From JANPBY01 sp031430645 (GTDB taxonomy: Bacteria; Actinomycetota; Actinomycetes; DATJPE01), in contig JANPBY010000027.1 of assembly GCA_031430645.1 (NCBI GenBank), positions 1-64,000 on the forward strand: 64,000 bases of DNA, written 5' to 3'. The notes under the pieces are model-generated. The model had not been told where the DNA came from. It saw only the letters and a list, made by a program, of their open reading frames with translations, and made no database searches. This document shows positions 33,176 to 45,600 of this stretch, one piece after another (the first letter of the stretch is position 1; every line of letters begins with the position of its first letter). Position numbers and translations under genes: made by a program.

Positions 33176-33781
33176 TCAATCGAGCACAGCGGGTGGATCG
33201 GGGGTTATACCCATTAAGGCTACCAGTTGGGCACAGACGTCCTCGACGTCGACGTTGACCAGCGAAGCGTCGAACTCGCTCTCGGCCGCCAACTCGATCC
33301 GGGCGACGTCGAGTCGCCGAGCGATCACGTCGGGTTCCTCCGTCCCGCGGCCGACCAATCGCTCGACCAGGGCCTCCCAGGACGGGGGCTTGAGGAAGAC
33401 CAGGAGCGCGTCCGGCATGGCCAAGCGCACCTGCCGGGCACCGTTGAGCTCGATCTCCAGAACAACCGGTGAACCCGCCCGCAGGTGCTCCTCAACCGCG
33501 GCTCGGGGAGTCCCATAGGAATAGCCGGCGAAGGACGCCCACTCCAGCAGCTCGTGACGGGCGACCATCTGCGCGAACTCCTCGGCGCTGACGAAGAAGT
33601 AGTGCACGCCGTCCACCTCGCCGGGCCGTGGAGGACGCGTCGTCGCCGACACCGACGGCCAGACCTCGGGATGGGTGGCCCGCAGGTAGGCCACGACCGT
33701 GCTCTTCCCGACGCCCGAGGGACCGGACAAGACGGTCAGCCGGGAGCGGGCGGGCTCAGCAGCCAACGGGTCGTCAGCCAA
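33176..33781 (-). CDS. gmk: Guanylate kinase
   Basis: Phosphorylates GMP to GDP. The product is about 201 aa with P-loop LSGPSGVGKST, the GMP-binding VSATTRPPRPGEVDGVHYFF and the lid RRGTEEPDV-like VGRGTEEPDVIARRL. The start is uncertain. I use TTG 33781, which overlaps the mihF stop by 8 bp; another TTG at 33763 is possible. The open frame further upstream lies inside mihF and is spurious. Confidence 0.92.
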   Translation of the reverse strand: MADDPLAAEPARSRLTVLSGPSGVGKSTVVAYLRATHPEVWPSVSATTRPPRPGEVDGVHYFFVSAEEFAQMVARHELLEWASFAGYSYGTPRAAVEEHLRAGSPVVLEIELNGARQVRLAMPDALLVFLKPPSWEALVERLVGRGTEEPDVIARRLDVARIELAAESEFDASLVNVDVEDVCAQLVALMGITPDPPAVLD

Positions 33782-34091
33782 CCCCGAACTCGCGTTCGAG
33801 GGCAGCCACCTGGTTAACCCCGAGACCCCGAACCCGTCGGGTCGGGGCAATCTGCAGCCGCTCCATGATCTGCTGGGCCCGGACCTTGCCGATCCCCGGC
33901 ATCGACTCGAGCAAGGCCGAAACCCGCATCTTGCCGATGACGTCGTTGGTCTGACTCGCGCGGACGACCTCGCTCAGCGACGCACCGGAGTGCTTGAGGC
34001 GGTTCTTCACCTCGGCCCGCTCGCGCCGAGCGGCTGCCGCCTTGTCGAGTGCGGCAGCGCGCTGCTCAGGGGTGAGGGTTGGAAGAGCCAC
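33774..34091 (-). CDS. mihF: Actinobacterial integration host factor
   Basis: A 105-aa nucleoid-associated DNA-bending protein, not related to the HU/IHF fold of Proteobacteria. It has a basic N-terminal helix (KAAAARRERAEVKNRLK) and a helix-two-turn-helix ending in MPGIGKVRAQQIMERL. The GTG start is at 34091. It is the classical neighbour of gmk in actinobacteria. Confidence 0.93.
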   Translation of the reverse strand: MALPTLTPEQRAAALDKAAAARRERAEVKNRLKHSGASLSEVVRASQTNDVIGKMRVSALLESMPGIGKVRAQQIMERLQIAPTRRVRGLGVNQVAALEREFGVG

Positions 34092-34286
34092 CAGTACTCG
34101 CTCTCGACGGGGTCGGGCCGTCGCGGCCCTGCGGAGGTATCAGACGCCACCGGAACCTATCCGTACCGGTTGACCTGCGGCAACGCACCCCTGGGGACAG
34201 CAAGTTCCCCCGCGCCGCGTTGTGGGCGACGCCCAGAACTCCGGAATAGTCCGCGCACCCACGGTCCGGGGTGGCGGGCTCGGTGG

Positions 34287-34694
34287 CTAGCCGGTGGCGA
34301 GGCGCTGTCGCATCGCGACCTGGAGCTGGGTGGCCACGTCCGGCCGGCTCATCTCCAACTCACGGAACGCCGTACCGAACATCGTCCAGACGGTGACGGG
34401 CTCGGTCGCCGTGACTGACGCCGTTCGTCGACCCTCGCCGATGATCGCGATCTCGCCGAAGAAGTCGCCCGCACCGAGCGTGCGCAACTCCTCGCCCTCG
34501 CGGGTCACCGAAACTTTGCCCTGGTCGATGACATAAAACGCGTATCCGGAGCGACCCTCGGTGACGAGATCTCGACCAGCGGCGTACTCCTCCACGTCGA
34601 AGCGCTGGGCAAGCACCTCCGCAACATCCATCGACAGCTCGGCGAACAGCGGAACACGCAGCAGGTCTTCGGCGGTGGGGTGGTTCATGAACAT
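34287..34694 (-). CDS. Stand-alone cyclic nucleotide-binding domain protein
   Basis: A 135-aa protein consisting of a single cNMP-binding (CAP_ED) domain. The phosphate-binding cassette FGEIAIIGEGRRTASV is complete. There is no DNA-binding, kinase or channel domain, so it is a possible ligand-dependent partner protein; whether cAMP, cGMP or nothing binds cannot be told. Starts at ATG 34694 or 34688. It stands between pyrF and mihF, which are normally neighbours. An imperfect inverted repeat (34714-34735) lies upstream. Confidence 0.85.
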   Translation of the reverse strand: MFMNHPTAEDLLRVPLFAELSMDVAEVLAQRFDVEEYAAGRDLVTEGRSGYAFYVIDQGKVSVTREGEELRTLGAGDFFGEIAIIGEGRRTASVTATEPVTVWTMFGTAFRELEMSRPDVATQLQVAMRQRLATG

Positions 34695-34877
34695 CCCTGG
34701 GTATGAGTTGGTGTTGGGCAGATCCTGCTACCCAAGGGGCCTGACGCGCTCCGCAAGACGCGGCTTACCACGGGAGTTCACCGAAGGTTCACCGCGACGC
34801 CGTCCTCGCGCCGCCCAACGACGCCACAGCCGTCCCCCGGGCCGGGCCGAGCGTGACGTACGGGCGGGAACGTGGGG

Positions 34878-35576
34878 TCAGTGAGCGGCGGAGACCTGGA
34901 GCGCGGCAGCGATCGCGGCGGCGGCTGCTCCGGGGTCGGCCGCACCGGTGATCGGCCGGCCGATCACGAGTAGATCGGCGCCGTCGGCAAGAGCTTGCTC
35001 GGGCGTCGCCACCCTGGCCTGGTCACCTAGGTCTCCCCCGGCCGGGCGTACGCCCGGTGTAATCAGCGTGATGCCCGAGCCGACCTCAGCCCGGACGGCA
35101 GAAACTTCGTGGGGCGAACAGACCAAGGCCCGCGCCCCAGCCCCGACGGCGAGCAAGGCGAGGCGACGCACCGCATCAAGGGCTGGTCCGCGCAGCCCGA
35201 CCGCATCGAGGTCCTCGGTCGACATCGAGGTGAGGACCGTGACCCCAGCAACGCGGGTGTCCGGCAGCGCCTCGACGGCCGCTCGCACCATCGCGGCGCC
35301 CCCCGAGGCGTGCACCGTGAGATACGTCGGCGCGAGGTCGGCTACCGACCGCGCGGCTCCAGCCACGGTATGGGGAATGTCGTGCAGCTTGAGATCAAGA
35401 AATACCTCCCGGCCGCCGCTCGCTTCACGAGCCCCGTCGACGGCAGCACCGCCGTAACGCAGGAAAAGCTCGAGCCCAACCTTGACCGTCGTCACCGAGG
35501 GGCCAGCGGCGTGCGCCCATCCCAGAGCCGTCGCTAGATCGGGCGCGTCGAGGGCGACCGCGATCGGTGCCGGCAT
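34878..35576 (-). CDS. pyrF: Orotidine-5'-phosphate decarboxylase, type 1
   Basis: The last step of UMP synthesis. A 232-aa TIM barrel with the catalytic DLKLHDIPHTV motif (Asp-Lys-Asp set) and VTVLTSM. It belongs to the shorter type-1 group, unlike the type-2 enzyme of mycobacteria and streptomycetes. The ATG at 35576 overlaps the pyrD stop as TGATG; GTG 35579 is an alternative. Confidence 0.93.
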   Translation of the reverse strand: MPAPIAVALDAPDLATALGWAHAAGPSVTTVKVGLELFLRYGGAAVDGAREASGGREVFLDLKLHDIPHTVAGAARSVADLAPTYLTVHASGGAAMVRAAVEALPDTRVAGVTVLTSMSTEDLDAVGLRGPALDAVRRLALLAVGAGARALVCSPHEVSAVRAEVGSGITLITPGVRPAGGDLGDQARVATPEQALADGADLLVIGRPITGAADPGAAAAAIAAALQVSAAH

Positions 35577-36628
35577 CACCCCTCGGTCCCCGCCGATTCG
35601 GCGGCGTCATCGCCTGTTGGAGCGGCCGCAACCGCTGATCCGGGTACGACCTCCGCGGCACGGTGGGCATACCCAACCGCATCGGCGAGCCGGGTGAACC
35701 CACGTTCTGCCAGCGCTTCGTCGAGCTCGTGAGAGACCCGAGCCGGTGCCGAGGGGTCGTTGAAGACAACAGTGCCGACGGACACGGCTGAGGCTCCCGC
35801 CAGGATGAACTCCAACGCATCCAACCCGGTGCGGATGCCACCCATGCCAAGAATCGGCACGTCGGGCATCTCCGCGTGCACCTGCCAGACGCAACGCACA
35901 GCCACCGGGCGAATCGCTGGTCCGGACAGCCCACCGGTCACCCCGGCGAGCGTCGGGCGCATCGTCACGGGGTCAATCACCATGCCGAGCAGGGTGTTGA
36001 TCAGCGAGAGGCCGTCAGCACCTGCATCCACGACCGACCGGGCCACGGCCACGATGTCGGTGACGTCGGGAGACAGCTTCGCGAGGACCGGAATCGCCGT
36101 CTGAGTGGCCCGACGTACGGCGTGGACCACGGCCGCGGCCGCAGCCGGGTCGCACGCGAAGACCTGCCCACGGTCCTCGACGTTGGGGCACGAGATGTTG
36201 ACCTCGATCGCGGAGATCCCGTCCACGGCCCGGAGCCGGGTGGCCAGCCTGATGTATTCGTCGACACTCCCCCCGGCGATCGAAACGACCGCGCGGGCCC
36301 CTCGTTGCCGCAGCCAGGCCAGGTCTTTCTCGACGAAGGCGTCGACGCCCGGACCTTGGAGACCGATCGAGTTGAGCATGCCGCTGGGGGTCTCAGCCAT
36401 CCGAGGAGTCGCCCGACCCGAGCGCGGCTTCAGCATGATCGACTTCGTGACGACCGCACCAATCGCGCTCAGATCGACGAACGGATCGAGTTCACGCCCG
36501 GCGGCTGCGCAGCCGGATGCGGTCAGGACCGGGTCGGGCAGCACGAAGGATCCGAGGCTCGTGCTCATGTCGACCTCTGGGAGCGTCCGAGTCAATTCCG
36601 GAGCCGTGGTGATGCGCATGCGCGTCAT
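35576..36628 (-). CDS. pyrD: Dihydroorotate dehydrogenase, class 1B catalytic subunit
   Basis: Oxidises dihydroorotate to orotate with FMN, passing electrons through PyrK to NAD+. The product is about 350 aa from ATG 36628, or 330 aa from ATG 36568 (MSTSLGSFVLPDPVLTASGC), where the conserved part begins and AGAGG lies 6 nt upstream. Motifs include NSIGLQGPGVDAF, EVNISCPNVEDRG with the class 1 active-site Cys region, and GMGGIRTGLDALEFILAGASAV. It is adjacent to pyrK, as class 1B requires. The C-terminus is Ala-rich. Confidence 0.92.
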   Translation of the reverse strand: MTRMRITTAPELTRTLPEVDMSTSLGSFVLPDPVLTASGCAAAGRELDPFVDLSAIGAVVTKSIMLKPRSGRATPRMAETPSGMLNSIGLQGPGVDAFVEKDLAWLRQRGARAVVSIAGGSVDEYIRLATRLRAVDGISAIEVNISCPNVEDRGQVFACDPAAAAAVVHAVRRATQTAIPVLAKLSPDVTDIVAVARSVVDAGADGLSLINTLLGMVIDPVTMRPTLAGVTGGLSGPAIRPVAVRCVWQVHAEMPDVPILGMGGIRTGLDALEFILAGASAVSVGTVVFNDPSAPARVSHELDEALAERGFTRLADAVGYAHRAAEVVPGSAVAAAPTGDDAAESAGTEG

Positions 36629-36629
36629 G

Positions 36630-37483
36630 TCAGTGCCCCCCAACAGGTGCACCGATGGCGTCAGCGGGCACGGTGCCTAGCGCGTCCCAACGAACCGAGT
36701 CACCGTTGAAGACCGGTCCCTCGACGCAGGAACGCACCATCCTGGTCGATCCGTCCTCGCCGATCACCGGCAGCACACACGTCATGCAGACCCCGATTCC
36801 GCAGGCCATCGATTCCTCGACCGCGACCTGGCTGTGCGCGCCATAAGCCCGCGCAATGTCGGCGACTGCCCTGAGCATGCCCATCGGTCCGCAGGCATAG
36901 ACGACGTCAGATTCGTTGCGCTGCAATAAACCCGGCAGTACGTCAGAGATCCGACCACGCTCCCCCACTGAGCCGTCCTCGGTGGTGATCGCTACGGACT
37001 GCGACATCCGCTTGGCCTCCAGCGCACCAAAAAGTTTGGCCTCAGTGGCGGCGCCGATCACGAAATCGACGCGGCACCCGCGCGAACGCAGCTGCTCGGC
37101 GAGTGAGAACAGGGGTGCCGAGCCGTAGCCGCCTCCGACCAGTGTGGTGCTCACTGTTTCCTTCGGCAGAGCGAAGGGGCGCCCGACCGGACCGACCACA
37201 TCGACCGGGTCATGAGGCTGGAGCTTGGACATCCACTGGGTTCCAGCGCCGTGAGCAGCAAAGATAATCTCGACGGTACCGCCGTAGACTCCGCGCTCCT
37301 GGACCCGGTAGATCGAGAAAGCCCGGCGGAGCAACGTGGCGCTGCCTGGACCACCCACTGCCAGGGCGACGAAGTGCCCGGGACGCGCCTGTTCGGCGAC
37401 ACCAGGAGCCACGAGCGTAAGCGCGAAGTAGTCCCCGACGCGGCGCATCGACAGGACCTCACCCTTGACCTGAACCGGTGGCA

Positions 37484-37484
<1 letters not shown>
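36630..37484 (-). CDS. pyrK: Dihydroorotate dehydrogenase electron-transfer subunit
   Basis: A 284-aa FAD and 2Fe-2S protein that links PyrD to NAD+. The FAD-binding barrel contains LLRRAFSIY, the NAD domain has VGGGYGSAPLFSLAEQL, and the iron-sulfur ligands are Cys228, Cys233, Cys236 and Cys253. The ATG at 37484 overlaps the carB stop (TAATG). A longer frame starting at 37502 is less likely. Confidence 0.93.
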
Positions 37485-40761
<3,277 letters not shown>

Positions 40762-40762
<1 letters not shown>

Positions 40763-41880
40763 CAGGCACTCACCCTGGTGGCGCGCATCAGATCCACGAA
40801 CCGGTCGAAGAGATAGGCCGAGTCATGAGGTCCTGCAGCGGCTTCAGGGTGGTATTGGACCGAGAACGCGGGGACGTCGAGGCAGCGAAGGCCTTCGACG
40901 ACGCCGTCGTTGAGCCCGACGTGGCTGACTTCGACGCGGCCGTACGGAGTGTCGGTCACCACACCCACGGGAGCATCCACGGCAAACCCGTGGTTCTGTG
41001 CCGTGATCTCCACCCGGCCAGTCGCCCGGTCAAGCACCGGCTGGTTGACCCCACGGTGGCCGAAAATCAGTTTGTAGGTCCCGAAGCCGAGAGCTCGGCC
41101 GAGCACCTGGTTGCCGAAGCAGATCCCGAACACTGGGATCTGGCGGTCTAGGGCCGCACGCATCAGCTGGACCGCGTGGTCGGCGGTCGCGGGATCACCT
41201 GGGCCATTGCTGAAGAACACCCCGTCGGCGCCGACTGCCAACAGCTCATCAACCGAAGACGTCGCCGGCAGGACATGGACCTCGATCCCGCGTTCCGCCA
41301 TCCGGTGCGGAGTCATCGCCTTGATGCCAAGGTCGACAGCCGCCACGGTGAACAGGTGCTCCCCTATCGCCGGAACGACGTACGGCTGCGTGGTCGTCAC
41401 CTCGCTCACCAGATCCGCACCGGCCATGGTGGGACTCGCCAGCACCCGTGTCAGCAAGGACTGCGGATCGGTGTCGATGCTCGAGACGCCGACCCGCATC
41501 GCGCCGCGATCGCGGAGGTGACGAGTCAGCGCCCGAGTGTCAACGCCGCTGATACCGACGACACCCTGGGCCGATAGTTCCTCGTCCAGAGTGCGAGTGG
41601 CCCGCCAGTTGGAGGGACGCCGCGCTGGGTCGCGGACGACGTACCCGCTGACCCAGATCCGTCCCGATTCGGGATCCTCATCGTTGACACCGGTGTTGCC
41701 GATGTGCGGCGCCGTCATCACGACCACCTGCCGGTGGTAGCTCGGGTCGGTGAGCGTTTCCTGATAGCCGGTCATCGCCGTGCAAAAGACGGCTTCACCA
41801 AAGGTCTCCCCCTCAGCGCCGTACGAGGTACCGGTGAAGGTGCGCCCGTCCTCGAGAACAAGGATCGCCGGACCGCTCAT
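40762..41880 (-). CDS. carA: Carbamoyl-phosphate synthase small subunit
   Basis: A 372-aa glutamine amidotransferase subunit that feeds ammonia to CarB. The class I GATase nucleophile is in FGICFGNQVLGRALGFG, and the His-Glu pair is in VQYHPEA. The ATG at 41880 overlaps the pyrC stop. The usual streptomycete/mycobacterial small membrane protein between pyrC and carA is absent. Confidence 0.96.
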
Positions 41881-43166
41881 GTGAGGGACCCGTCAAGAAC
41901 CGTCGGGAGCCCACGGAGGAACGTGGCCACCACTCGGCTCGGCAGAGTCATGCCTGCGTAAGGCGTATTGCGGCTCTTGCTGGCCAACCGGTGTGGTTCT
42001 ACGAGCACGCGCCCGGCCGGATCAACCAGGACGAGGTTGGCGGGCTCCCCTAGGGCCACCGGGCGCCCGTGGCTCCCGAGGCGACCGATCTGGCCAGGAC
42101 GAAACGACATCCGATCTGCGACGCCGGCCCAGTCGAGAAGCCCACTCTCGACCATGGTCTCTGCCACGACCCCGAGGGCTTGCTCAAGACCCAACATGCC
42201 GAAGGCGGCCGCGGCCCATTCGCAGTCCTTGTCCTCCACCGCGTGCGGTGCGTGGTCGGTCGCGACGGCATCGATGGTGCCGTCGGCAAGAGCCTCCCGA
42301 AGAGCCTCAACATCGGCCTTGGTCCGCAACGGTGGATTGACCTTGAACACCGGGTCGTAAGTGGTGACGTGGTCGTCGGTGAGGAGGAGGTGGTGAGGGG
42401 TGACCTCTGCCGTGACGTCGATGCCACGCGCTTTAGCGTTCCTGATGATCTCGACGGTGCCGGCGGTGGACACATGACAGACATGAAGCCGCGACCCCAC
42501 GTGCTCGGCGAGCAGGACATCCCGGGCGACGATGGCCTCCTCGGCAACCGCCGGCCACCCTTGAAGGCCGAGGATGCCCGACAGCACCCCTTCGTTCATC
42601 TGGGCACCCTCGGTGAGCCGGGGCTCTTGCGCGTGCTGGGCGATGACGCCGTCGAAGGCCTTGACGTACTCCAGAGCGCGCCGCATGAGCACTGCGTCAT
42701 CGACGCAGTGCCCATCATCGGAAAAGACACGGACTCGCGCTGCCGAATCAGCCATGGCGCCGAGCTCGGCCAGTTGTTTGCCCGCGAGTCCTAGCGTCAC
42801 CGCGCCAACTGGTTGCACGTCGCAGTGGCCAGCCGCCTGGCCCAGACGCCACACCTGCTCAACGACTCCGGCCGTATCAGCAACCGGATCTGTGTTGGCC
42901 ATCGCGTGCACCGCGGTGAACCCGCCGAGGGCGGCGGCGCGCGAGCCGGTCTCGACCGTCTCAGCGTCCTCACGGCCTGGTTCGCGCAGGTGGGTGTGCA
43001 AGTCGACCAGACCTGGCAGAAGCACCAGACCGTCCGCGTCAAGAATCGTCGCACCCGCCCGGCTCAGGCCCGCGCCGAGCTCGTCGATCCGTCCATCGGT
43101 AAGGACGACGTCGGTGGCTGCGCCACCGAGCAGACGCGCTCCGCGCACAACGAAGGAGCCACTCAT
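41877..43166 (-). CDS. pyrC: Dihydroorotase
   Basis: A class I metal-dependent cyclic amidohydrolase (429 aa). The metal site DLHTHLREPG is near residue 55, and further ligands are in the HVSTAGT and ATDHAPH segments. It lies between pyrB and carA, overlapping both by 4 bp. Confidence 0.96.
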   Translation of the reverse strand: MSGSFVVRGARLLGGAATDVVLTDGRIDELGAGLSRAGATILDADGLVLLPGLVDLHTHLREPGREDAETVETGSRAAALGGFTAVHAMANTDPVADTAGVVEQVWRLGQAAGHCDVQPVGAVTLGLAGKQLAELGAMADSAARVRVFSDDGHCVDDAVLMRRALEYVKAFDGVIAQHAQEPRLTEGAQMNEGVLSGILGLQGWPAVAEEAIVARDVLLAEHVGSRLHVCHVSTAGTVEIIRNAKARGIDVTAEVTPHHLLLTDDHVTTYDPVFKVNPPLRTKADVEALREALADGTIDAVATDHAPHAVEDKDCEWAAAAFGMLGLEQALGVVAETMVESGLLDWAGVADRMSFRPGQIGRLGSHGRPVALGEPANLVLVDPAGRVLVEPHRLASKSRNTPYAGMTLPSRVVATFLRGLPTVLDGSLT

Positions 43167-44143
43167 CGGGTCACCTCCACCAGTGGGGTCTCCGGATCGC
43201 TGCCGATAGCGGGTTCTGAGCCGCCAAGCAGCAGGTAGAGCACAGCCATCCGAACCGAGACTCCATTGGTGACCTGCTCGACGATGGTCGAGCGAGCGCC
43301 GTCGGCGACGTCCGCGGCGATCTCCATGCCTCGGTTCATCGGACCGGGATGCATGACGATGGCGTGGTCCGGGAGCGTCGAGGCGCGTTCGACGTCTAGT
43401 CCGTAGCGCCGGCTGTACTCGGCGCTGCTGGGAAAGAACGAGGCGTTCATTCGCTCCCGTTGCACGCGCAGCATCATGACGACATCACTCTTCGGGAGCG
43501 GCCCGTCAAGGTCGTAGGACACGGCGCAGGGCCAGGTATCGACCCCGACAGGCAACAGAGTGGGTGGCGCCACCAAGGTGACCTCTGCTCCGAGGGTGTG
43601 CAACAGCAAAACATTGGAACGGGCGACCCGGCTGTGCAGGACGTCGCCGACGATGGTGACCCGGCGACCCTCGAGGTCCCCCTTGCCCTCGGCCAAGTGC
43701 CGACGCATGGTGAACGCATCGAGCAGCGCCTGAGTGGGGTGCTCGTGGGTGCCGTCGCCTGCGTTGACCACCGAGCCCCGAATCCACCCACTGTTGGCCA
43801 GCCGGTGTGGCGCGCCACTGGCGCCGTGCCGTACGACGACTGCGTCGGCACCCATCGCCTCCAGCGTCAACGCGGTGTCCTTGAGGCTCTCGCCCTTGGA
43901 GACGCTGGACCCTTTGGCCGTGAAGTTGATGACGTCCGCAGACAGTCGCTTCGCCGCCGCCTCGAAGGAGATGCGGGTGCGCGTGGAGTCCTCGAAGAAC
44001 AAGTTGACGACCGTACGTCCGCGCAGGGTCGGGAGCTTACGGATCGGTCGGTCGGCCAGCCGGGCGAGCTCCTCGGCAGTGTCGAGGACAAGGATGGCGT
44101 CGTCGCGGGTGAGGTCGGCGGCTGACACGAGATGCTTCTTCAT
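43163..44143 (-). CDS. pyrB: Aspartate carbamoyltransferase catalytic subunit
   Basis: The first committed step of pyrimidine synthesis. The 326-aa protein has the carbamoyl-phosphate motif FFEDSTRTRISFEAAAKRL, the mobile loop KGSSVSKGES and HPTQALLDAF. No regulatory PyrI gene is seen. Overlaps pyrR by 4 bp. Confidence 0.96.
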   Translation of the reverse strand: MKKHLVSAADLTRDDAILVLDTAEELARLADRPIRKLPTLRGRTVVNLFFEDSTRTRISFEAAAKRLSADVINFTAKGSSVSKGESLKDTALTLEAMGADAVVVRHGASGAPHRLANSGWIRGSVVNAGDGTHEHPTQALLDAFTMRRHLAEGKGDLEGRRVTIVGDVLHSRVARSNVLLLHTLGAEVTLVAPPTLLPVGVDTWPCAVSYDLDGPLPKSDVVMMLRVQRERMNASFFPSSAEYSRRYGLDVERASTLPDHAIVMHPGPMNRGMEIAADVADGARSTIVEQVTNGVSVRMAVLYLLLGGSEPAIGSDPETPLVEVTR

Positions 44144-44772
44144 CGGGGCTCCTCCCCGGTCGGCGGGGCAGGGGCGTCGGGATCTCGATCAGCGATGAAG
44201 ACCCCATCGAGACCGTCGTGCTCGACGAGCATCACCTTGACCGTCTCTCGATGAGACGTGGGCAGGTTCTTGCCGACGTAGTCGGCCCTGATGGGCAGCT
44301 CCCGATGTCCGCGGTCCACGAGCACCGCGAGCTGGACCGAACGTGGGCGGCCGAGGTCGTCGAGGGCGGTGAGTGCAGATCGGACCGTGCGACCGGAGAA
44401 CAGCACGTCGTCGATGAGCACGACGACCTTGTCGTCGATGCCCCCGGCTGGCACCTCGGTGCGTTCCAGTGCACGCGCGGGCCGCAATCGCAGATCGTCG
44501 CGGTACATGGTCACGTCGAGGCTGCCGACCGGCACCGAGGCGCCTTCGACCTCCGCGATGCGCTCCGCCAACCGCACGGCCAGATCGACGCCCCGGGTGG
44601 GGATTCCGAGCAGGACGACATCGCGGAGACCCTTGTTGTGCTCAAGGATCTCGTGCGCGATTCGAGTGAGGGCCCGCTGGATCTCGGCGGGTTCGAGGAC
44701 GGTGCGAGCCCCTGGGGGCGCCGTGCGCACGGTCTGGTGGGCGGTGGTGCTGGCTCCTGGGACGGCAGTCAT
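44140..44772 (-). CDS. pyrR: Pyrimidine operon regulator / uracil phosphoribosyltransferase PyrR
   Basis: A 210-aa RNA-binding regulator of the pyr operon with a phosphoribosyltransferase fold. The PRPP motif is VVLIDDVLFSGRTVRSAL. The N-terminus is Thr/Ala-rich and about 20 residues longer than the core, with a short Pro-rich tail. It heads the operon pyrR-B-C-carA-carB-pyrK-pyrD-pyrF. In actinobacteria PyrR-UMP typically blocks translation of its own leader, and a matching hairpin overlaps its ribosome site here. Confidence 0.95.
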   Translation of the reverse strand: MTAVPGASTTAHQTVRTAPPGARTVLEPAEIQRALTRIAHEILEHNKGLRDVVLLGIPTRGVDLAVRLAERIAEVEGASVPVGSLDVTMYRDDLRLRPARALERTEVPAGGIDDKVVVLIDDVLFSGRTVRSALTALDDLGRPRSVQLAVLVDRGHRELPIRADYVGKNLPTSHRETVKVMLVEHDGLDGVFIADRDPDAPAPPTGEEPR

Positions 44773-44782
44773 CCGTCGCAGA

Positions 44783-44817
44783 CCTCCTTCCCCGCCTCTC
44801 AGGACGGGTCGTTAAAG
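44783..44817 (-). promoter_or_regulatory. PyrR-binding hairpin covering the pyrR ribosome site
   Basis: The minus strand reads TTTAACGACCCGTCC-TGAGA-GGCGGGGAAGGAGG. CCCG/CGGG and CC/GG stems enclose a TGAGA loop, and the AAGGAGG Shine-Dalgarno follows at once. This agrees with the conserved actinobacterial pyr leader in which bound PyrR masks the ribosome site. Identification is by pattern. Confidence 0.75.
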
Positions 44818-44861
44818 GATGTCGAAAACTGGCTTCGATCACTATCGAACGGCCCTCACGC

Positions 44862-44890
44862 TACCAGGGGATGTGGGGTCGTCCGAACGG
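44862..44890 (-). promoter_or_regulatory. Probable pyr operon promoter
   Basis: A TAGCGT -10 candidate lies roughly 90 nt upstream of pyrR, preceded by TTCGGA after about 18 bp. Two inverted repeats flank it: GTCCGAA/TTCGGAC (44881-44901) and TTCGAT/ATCGAA (44834-44849). The role of the repeats is unknown. Confidence 0.4.
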
Positions 44891-44910
44891 CCCTTTCGGA
44901 CCCGAAACGC

Positions 44911-44952
44911 TTGCACAACGACGGTCACCCTCCGTAACGTCACGGTGAGTGA
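44911..44952 (+). promoter_or_regulatory. bldD promoter with twin BldD-like boxes
   Basis: -35 TTGCAC (44911-44916), 18-bp spacer, -10 TAACGT (44935-44940). Two sequences match the BldD palindrome TnACnCWGnGTnA with one mismatch each: TCACCCTCCGTAA (44925-44937) and TCACGGTGAGTGA (44940-44952), 15 bp apart. They cover the -10 and expected start point, the arrangement for autorepression. Confidence 0.55.
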
Positions 44953-45004
44953 CCGAGCTCCACGCCCGGTGACGCTCGTGCCCTGAGGGGGGTGCCGTCC
45001 ACGA

Positions 45005-45496
45005 ATGACGACTGATTACGCGCGTGCGCTGGGGTCGCGGTTGCGAGCCATCCGCACCCAGCAAGGGCTCTCGCTACACGGAGTCGAGGAGAAGTCCGAC
45101 GGACGCTGGAAAGCTGTCGTCGTGGGTTCGTACGAGCGCGGAGACCGCGCCGTCACCGTTCAGCGACTCGCTGAATTGGCCGACTTTTACGCAGTGCCAG
45201 TGGGGGAACTCCTGCCAGGGGGGGCCGGGGCTGGCTCCGCTGAACCACCGCCACGACTGGTCATCGACCTTGAGCGACTTGGACGAGTACCCGCCGAGAA
45301 GGCTGGTCCTCTCGCACGCTATTGCTCCACGATCCAGAGCCAACGCGGTGACTACAACGGCCGGGTGCTCTCCGTCCGTTCCGACGATCTACGCACTCTC
45401 GGGGTGATCTACGACCAGTCACCCAGCGTGCTCGTCGAGCAGTTCATCGCCTGGGGCGTGCTGGACCCTGACGCCCGGCGCGCGATCCTCGACTGA
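45005..45496 (+). CDS. bldD: BldD-type transcriptional regulator
   Basis: A 163-aa regulator very close to streptomycete BldD. The N-terminal XRE helix-turn-helix (about 8-70) contains RTQQGLSLHGVEEKS and KAVVVGSYERGDRAVTVQRL. The C-terminal domain keeps the cyclic-di-GMP signature RGD (114-116) plus RSDD (125-128), where Streptomyces has RQDD. In streptomycetes c-di-GMP-bound BldD dimerises and represses sporulation genes; its role here is unknown. Divergent from the pyr operon, convergent with pyk. Confidence 0.93.
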   Translation: MTTDYARALGSRLRAIRTQQGLSLHGVEEKSDGRWKAVVVGSYERGDRAVTVQRLAELADFYAVPVGELLPGGAGAGSAEPPPRLVIDLERLGRVPAEKAGPLARYCSTIQSQRGDYNGRVLSVRSDDLRTLGVIYDQSPSVLVEQFIAWGVLDPDARRAILD

Positions 45497-45600
45497 CCCC
45501 AGCTGCGCTGAGCGCACAGTCAAAGGCAAGGGCGCAGCAACGAGGCAGGAATGGACCCCCAAGTCACGTGGCCTCTCGACGTGGCCGAGGCCTGCGCTCG

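Noticed and set aside
34714..34735. Imperfect inverted repeat TTGGGCAG/CTACCCAA upstream of the cNMP-binding gene
   Set aside because: Short, one mismatch, no context beyond position; not enough to call an operator.
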